A DNA stretch of 6,598 nucleotides from Kiritimatiellia bacterium (GTDB taxonomy: Bacteria; Verrucomicrobiota; Kiritimatiellia; RFP12; UBA3636): assembly GCA_017476965.1 (NCBI GenBank), contig JAFUXX010000302.1:1-6598 (forward strand), in the 5' to 3' direction. The position numbers were made by a program, and so were the translations under genes. Positions 5,741 to 6,598 of the stretch are shown piece after piece. Each line of letters starts with the position of its first letter. Position 1 is the stretch's first letter. The notes under the pieces were generated by a model, which saw only the letters and a list, made by a program, of their open reading frames with translations, had not been told where the DNA came from and ran no database searches.

Positions 5741-6349
5741 CTACTCTTTCGACGAATGGCAGTCGGCGTCAGCCCGTTCGGCGGCCATCAGTTCTCCGAA
5801 CCCGCCGTCTCCGGACTCGTAGCGCGAGTCAGCCGGCTCCGTCAGATTCGCGAACGCCAAGAGCAGGACGGCCTTCGCCTTTTCGAAGATTCCGGGCGCG
5901 ACCGATTCGCGGGAACCGGCGACGTTGAGAATGCGGAAGCCGCGACCGCTCGCTGGAAGCGGCAGCTTCTCCAGCTCGAGCATCCAATCGGCGATAGTCT
6001 TCGCCGCCGCCGCGGGGTTGGAGACGTGGACGATCTTGCATGGCCGGCCGATTTCGGCCGCGATGCGGACGGTGAGCGAAGTGCCGCGGGAGAGCGGAAA
6101 ACGGTCCGTCAGGATCAGCGTCGCGTCTGAATCGACGACATTCGCGCGCGTCCGCGCCTGGTAGTTGCTCTTCTGATGCTCCCGCATTCCGCGAAAGTAG
6201 TCCGGCACCCTGCCGTCCTCGGCGCGCCGTCCCCCCGGCACCCATCCTCCGAAAGGAATGTCCAATTCCATCGCGGCGGCCAGCCCGGCGCGGTCGACTC
6301 CCGTCTGGCCGCCGCTCACGATTTTCCATTTGTGTTCCGTAGTTTCCAT
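5741..6349 (-). CDS. Putative molybdenum-carrier / YpsA-related Rossmann-fold protein
   Basis: The protein has 202 residues. Its N-terminal KIVSGGQTGVDRAGLAAAM contains the SGGQTGVDR signature (12-20), followed by IPFGGWVPGGRRAEDGRVP (31-49), SDATLILT (74-81), SRGTSLTVRIAAE (87-99), CKIVHV (104-109) and NVAGSRESVAPGIFEKA (142-158). This is the pattern of the PF12694 'putative molybdenum carrier' group, related to YpsA and the SLOG/LOG nucleotide-binding fold. The family name comes from molybdenum-cofactor-carrier relatives; nucleotide or nucleotide-derivative binding is as likely for this branch, and no reaction can be assigned. The family core is about 150 residues. Here an acidic, low-complexity tail (about 168-202) follows, of no type I recognise. 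The ATG at 6349 is preceded by an A-rich stretch rather than a clear Shine-Dalgarno. A promoter lies about 65 bases upstream, and the repeat-protein gene follows after 18 bases, so the pair looks like an operon. Confidence 0.83.
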   Translation of the reverse strand: METTEHKWKIVSGGQTGVDRAGLAAAMELDIPFGGWVPGGRRAEDGRVPDYFRGMREHQKSNYQARTRANVVDSDATLILTDRFPLSRGTSLTVRIAAEIGRPCKIVHVSNPAAAAKTIADWMLELEKLPLPASGRGFRILNVAGSRESVAPGIFEKAKAVLLLAFANLTEPADSRYESGDGGFGELMAAERADADCHSSKE

Positions 6350-6414
6350 TTGTTTTTTTCGCGCCGCGCCAGGCGCGCAGTCGCTGTCCCGTGCGGTGAA
6401 ATTCCGCAGGGATG

Positions 6415-6443
6415 AATATATTTGTTTGCGATTTGCAAATCAA
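6415..6443 (-). promoter_or_regulatory. Sigma70-type promoter of the molybdenum-carrier-like gene
   Basis: On the minus strand, a -35 box TTGATT (6438-6443) and a -10 box TATATT (6415-6420) are separated by 17 bases, in the most AT-rich stretch of the window. Transcription would begin near 6408, giving a leader of about 59 bases. Unlike the other visible promoters, it lacks the CCGC element after the -10 box. Confidence 0.55.
6430..6441. promoter_or_regulatory. Perfect 12-bp palindrome inside the promoter (candidate operator)
   Basis: GATTTGCAAATC is its own reverse complement. It fills the upstream part of the promoter spacer and overlaps four bases of the -35 box, where a bound repressor would block RNA polymerase. 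A palindrome of this size and position is typical of binding sites for dimeric regulators. No regulator gene is in view, and AT-rich palindromes also arise by chance, so the operator role is inference. Confidence 0.4.
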
Positions 6444-6451
6444 GAGCAAAA

Positions 6452-6472
6452 CCGGGAACACCCTTATCCCGG
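6452..6472 (-). terminator. Possible weak terminator hairpin upstream of the minus-strand promoter
   Basis: The arms CCGGGA (6452-6457) and TCCCGG (6467-6472) form a perfect 6-bp stem with a 9-base loop. On the minus strand the stem is followed by TTTTGCTCTT, a short and broken T-run. It could end a transcript arriving from beyond the right edge, just before the promoter at 6415-6443. The stem is short, so confidence is low. Confidence 0.28.
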
Positions 6473-6598
6473 AAAATTGACCCGGGCTTGGGCCGATCTC
6501 GCTTGAGACCGTCCCGTAGTGCATGTTGGAGCGCTTGCCTCAGACGGGGAATCCGGGCAGAAACGGCGTCCTGTCGGGAGGCTTGCGCTTTCGTGGTC

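Noticed and set aside
6360..6380. GC-rich self-complementary stretch (CGCGCC/GGCGCG) in the leader of the molybdenum-carrier-like gene
   Set aside because: The arms are separated by a single base, so the stem cannot close a proper loop, and an A-run rather than a T-run follows on the transcribed strand.
5829..6524. A 231-codon minus-strand frame overlapping the molybdenum-carrier-like gene
   Set aside because: It is the alternative frame of a gene with clear family motifs, and it runs through that gene's promoter.
6540..6598. Possible C-terminal end of a minus-strand gene (18 codons reading ...RKRKPPDRTPFLPGFPV then TGA)
   Set aside because: It looks somewhat protein-like and would fit the weak terminator at 6452-6472, but 18 codons at a window edge are too few to support a gene.

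Overview
The window is GC-rich bacterial DNA with strong C/G bias at third codon positions and tightly packed genes. No rRNA, tRNA, CRISPR array or insertion sequence is visible. The gene mix is an [FeFe]-hydrogenase maturase, a Trp-rich 'CDWxKL' repeat protein, a molybdenum-carrier-like protein and an orphan hybrid sensor kinase. With the base composition, this would fit an anaerobic member of the PVC group, such as a gut Kiritimatiellota or Lentisphaerota relative. That placement is inference only; no phylogenetic marker is present.

Layout. (1) 1-121: a compact divergent promoter region. A plus-strand promoter serves the kinase and a minus-strand promoter fires out of the window. (2) 122-2536, plus: an 804-residue membrane-anchored hybrid histidine kinase with the order TM, PAS-like, GAF-like, HisKA, HATPase_c, REC. 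(3) 2554-4616, minus: a two-gene operon of hydE followed by an AEC-family permease, joined by a 4-base stop/start overlap. It converges on the kinase with a 17-base gap. (4) 4617-4790: a second divergent promoter region. The hydE leader consists almost entirely of a 13-bp perfect inverted repeat. (5) 4791-5516, plus: a COG3541/PF10127-type nucleotidyltransferase that looks chimeric at the N-terminus and truncated at the C-terminus. (6) 5393-6349, minus: a molybdenum-carrier/YpsA-like protein followed by a small Trp-rich 24-residue repeat protein, which converges on and overlaps the nucleotidyltransferase. (7) 6350-6598: an AT-richer control region with a promoter, a 12-bp palindrome and a small hairpin, then about 100 bases with no gene I can support.

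How the parts relate. HydE works with HydF and HydG to build the H-cluster of [FeFe] hydrogenase. Neither partner nor a hydrogenase is in view, so this hydE is detached from the usual cluster, and the permease's cargo is unknown. The kinase has no cognate regulator beside it. The most notable structural feature is the 3' end of the nucleotidyltransferase. Its recognisable sequence stops at the same place where the repeat gene's repeats stop, as expected for a rearrangement junction that cut both genes. Five candidate sigma70-type promoters can be read directly, all with 17-bp spacers. Three of the four with visible downstream sequence share a CCGC element just after the -10 box.
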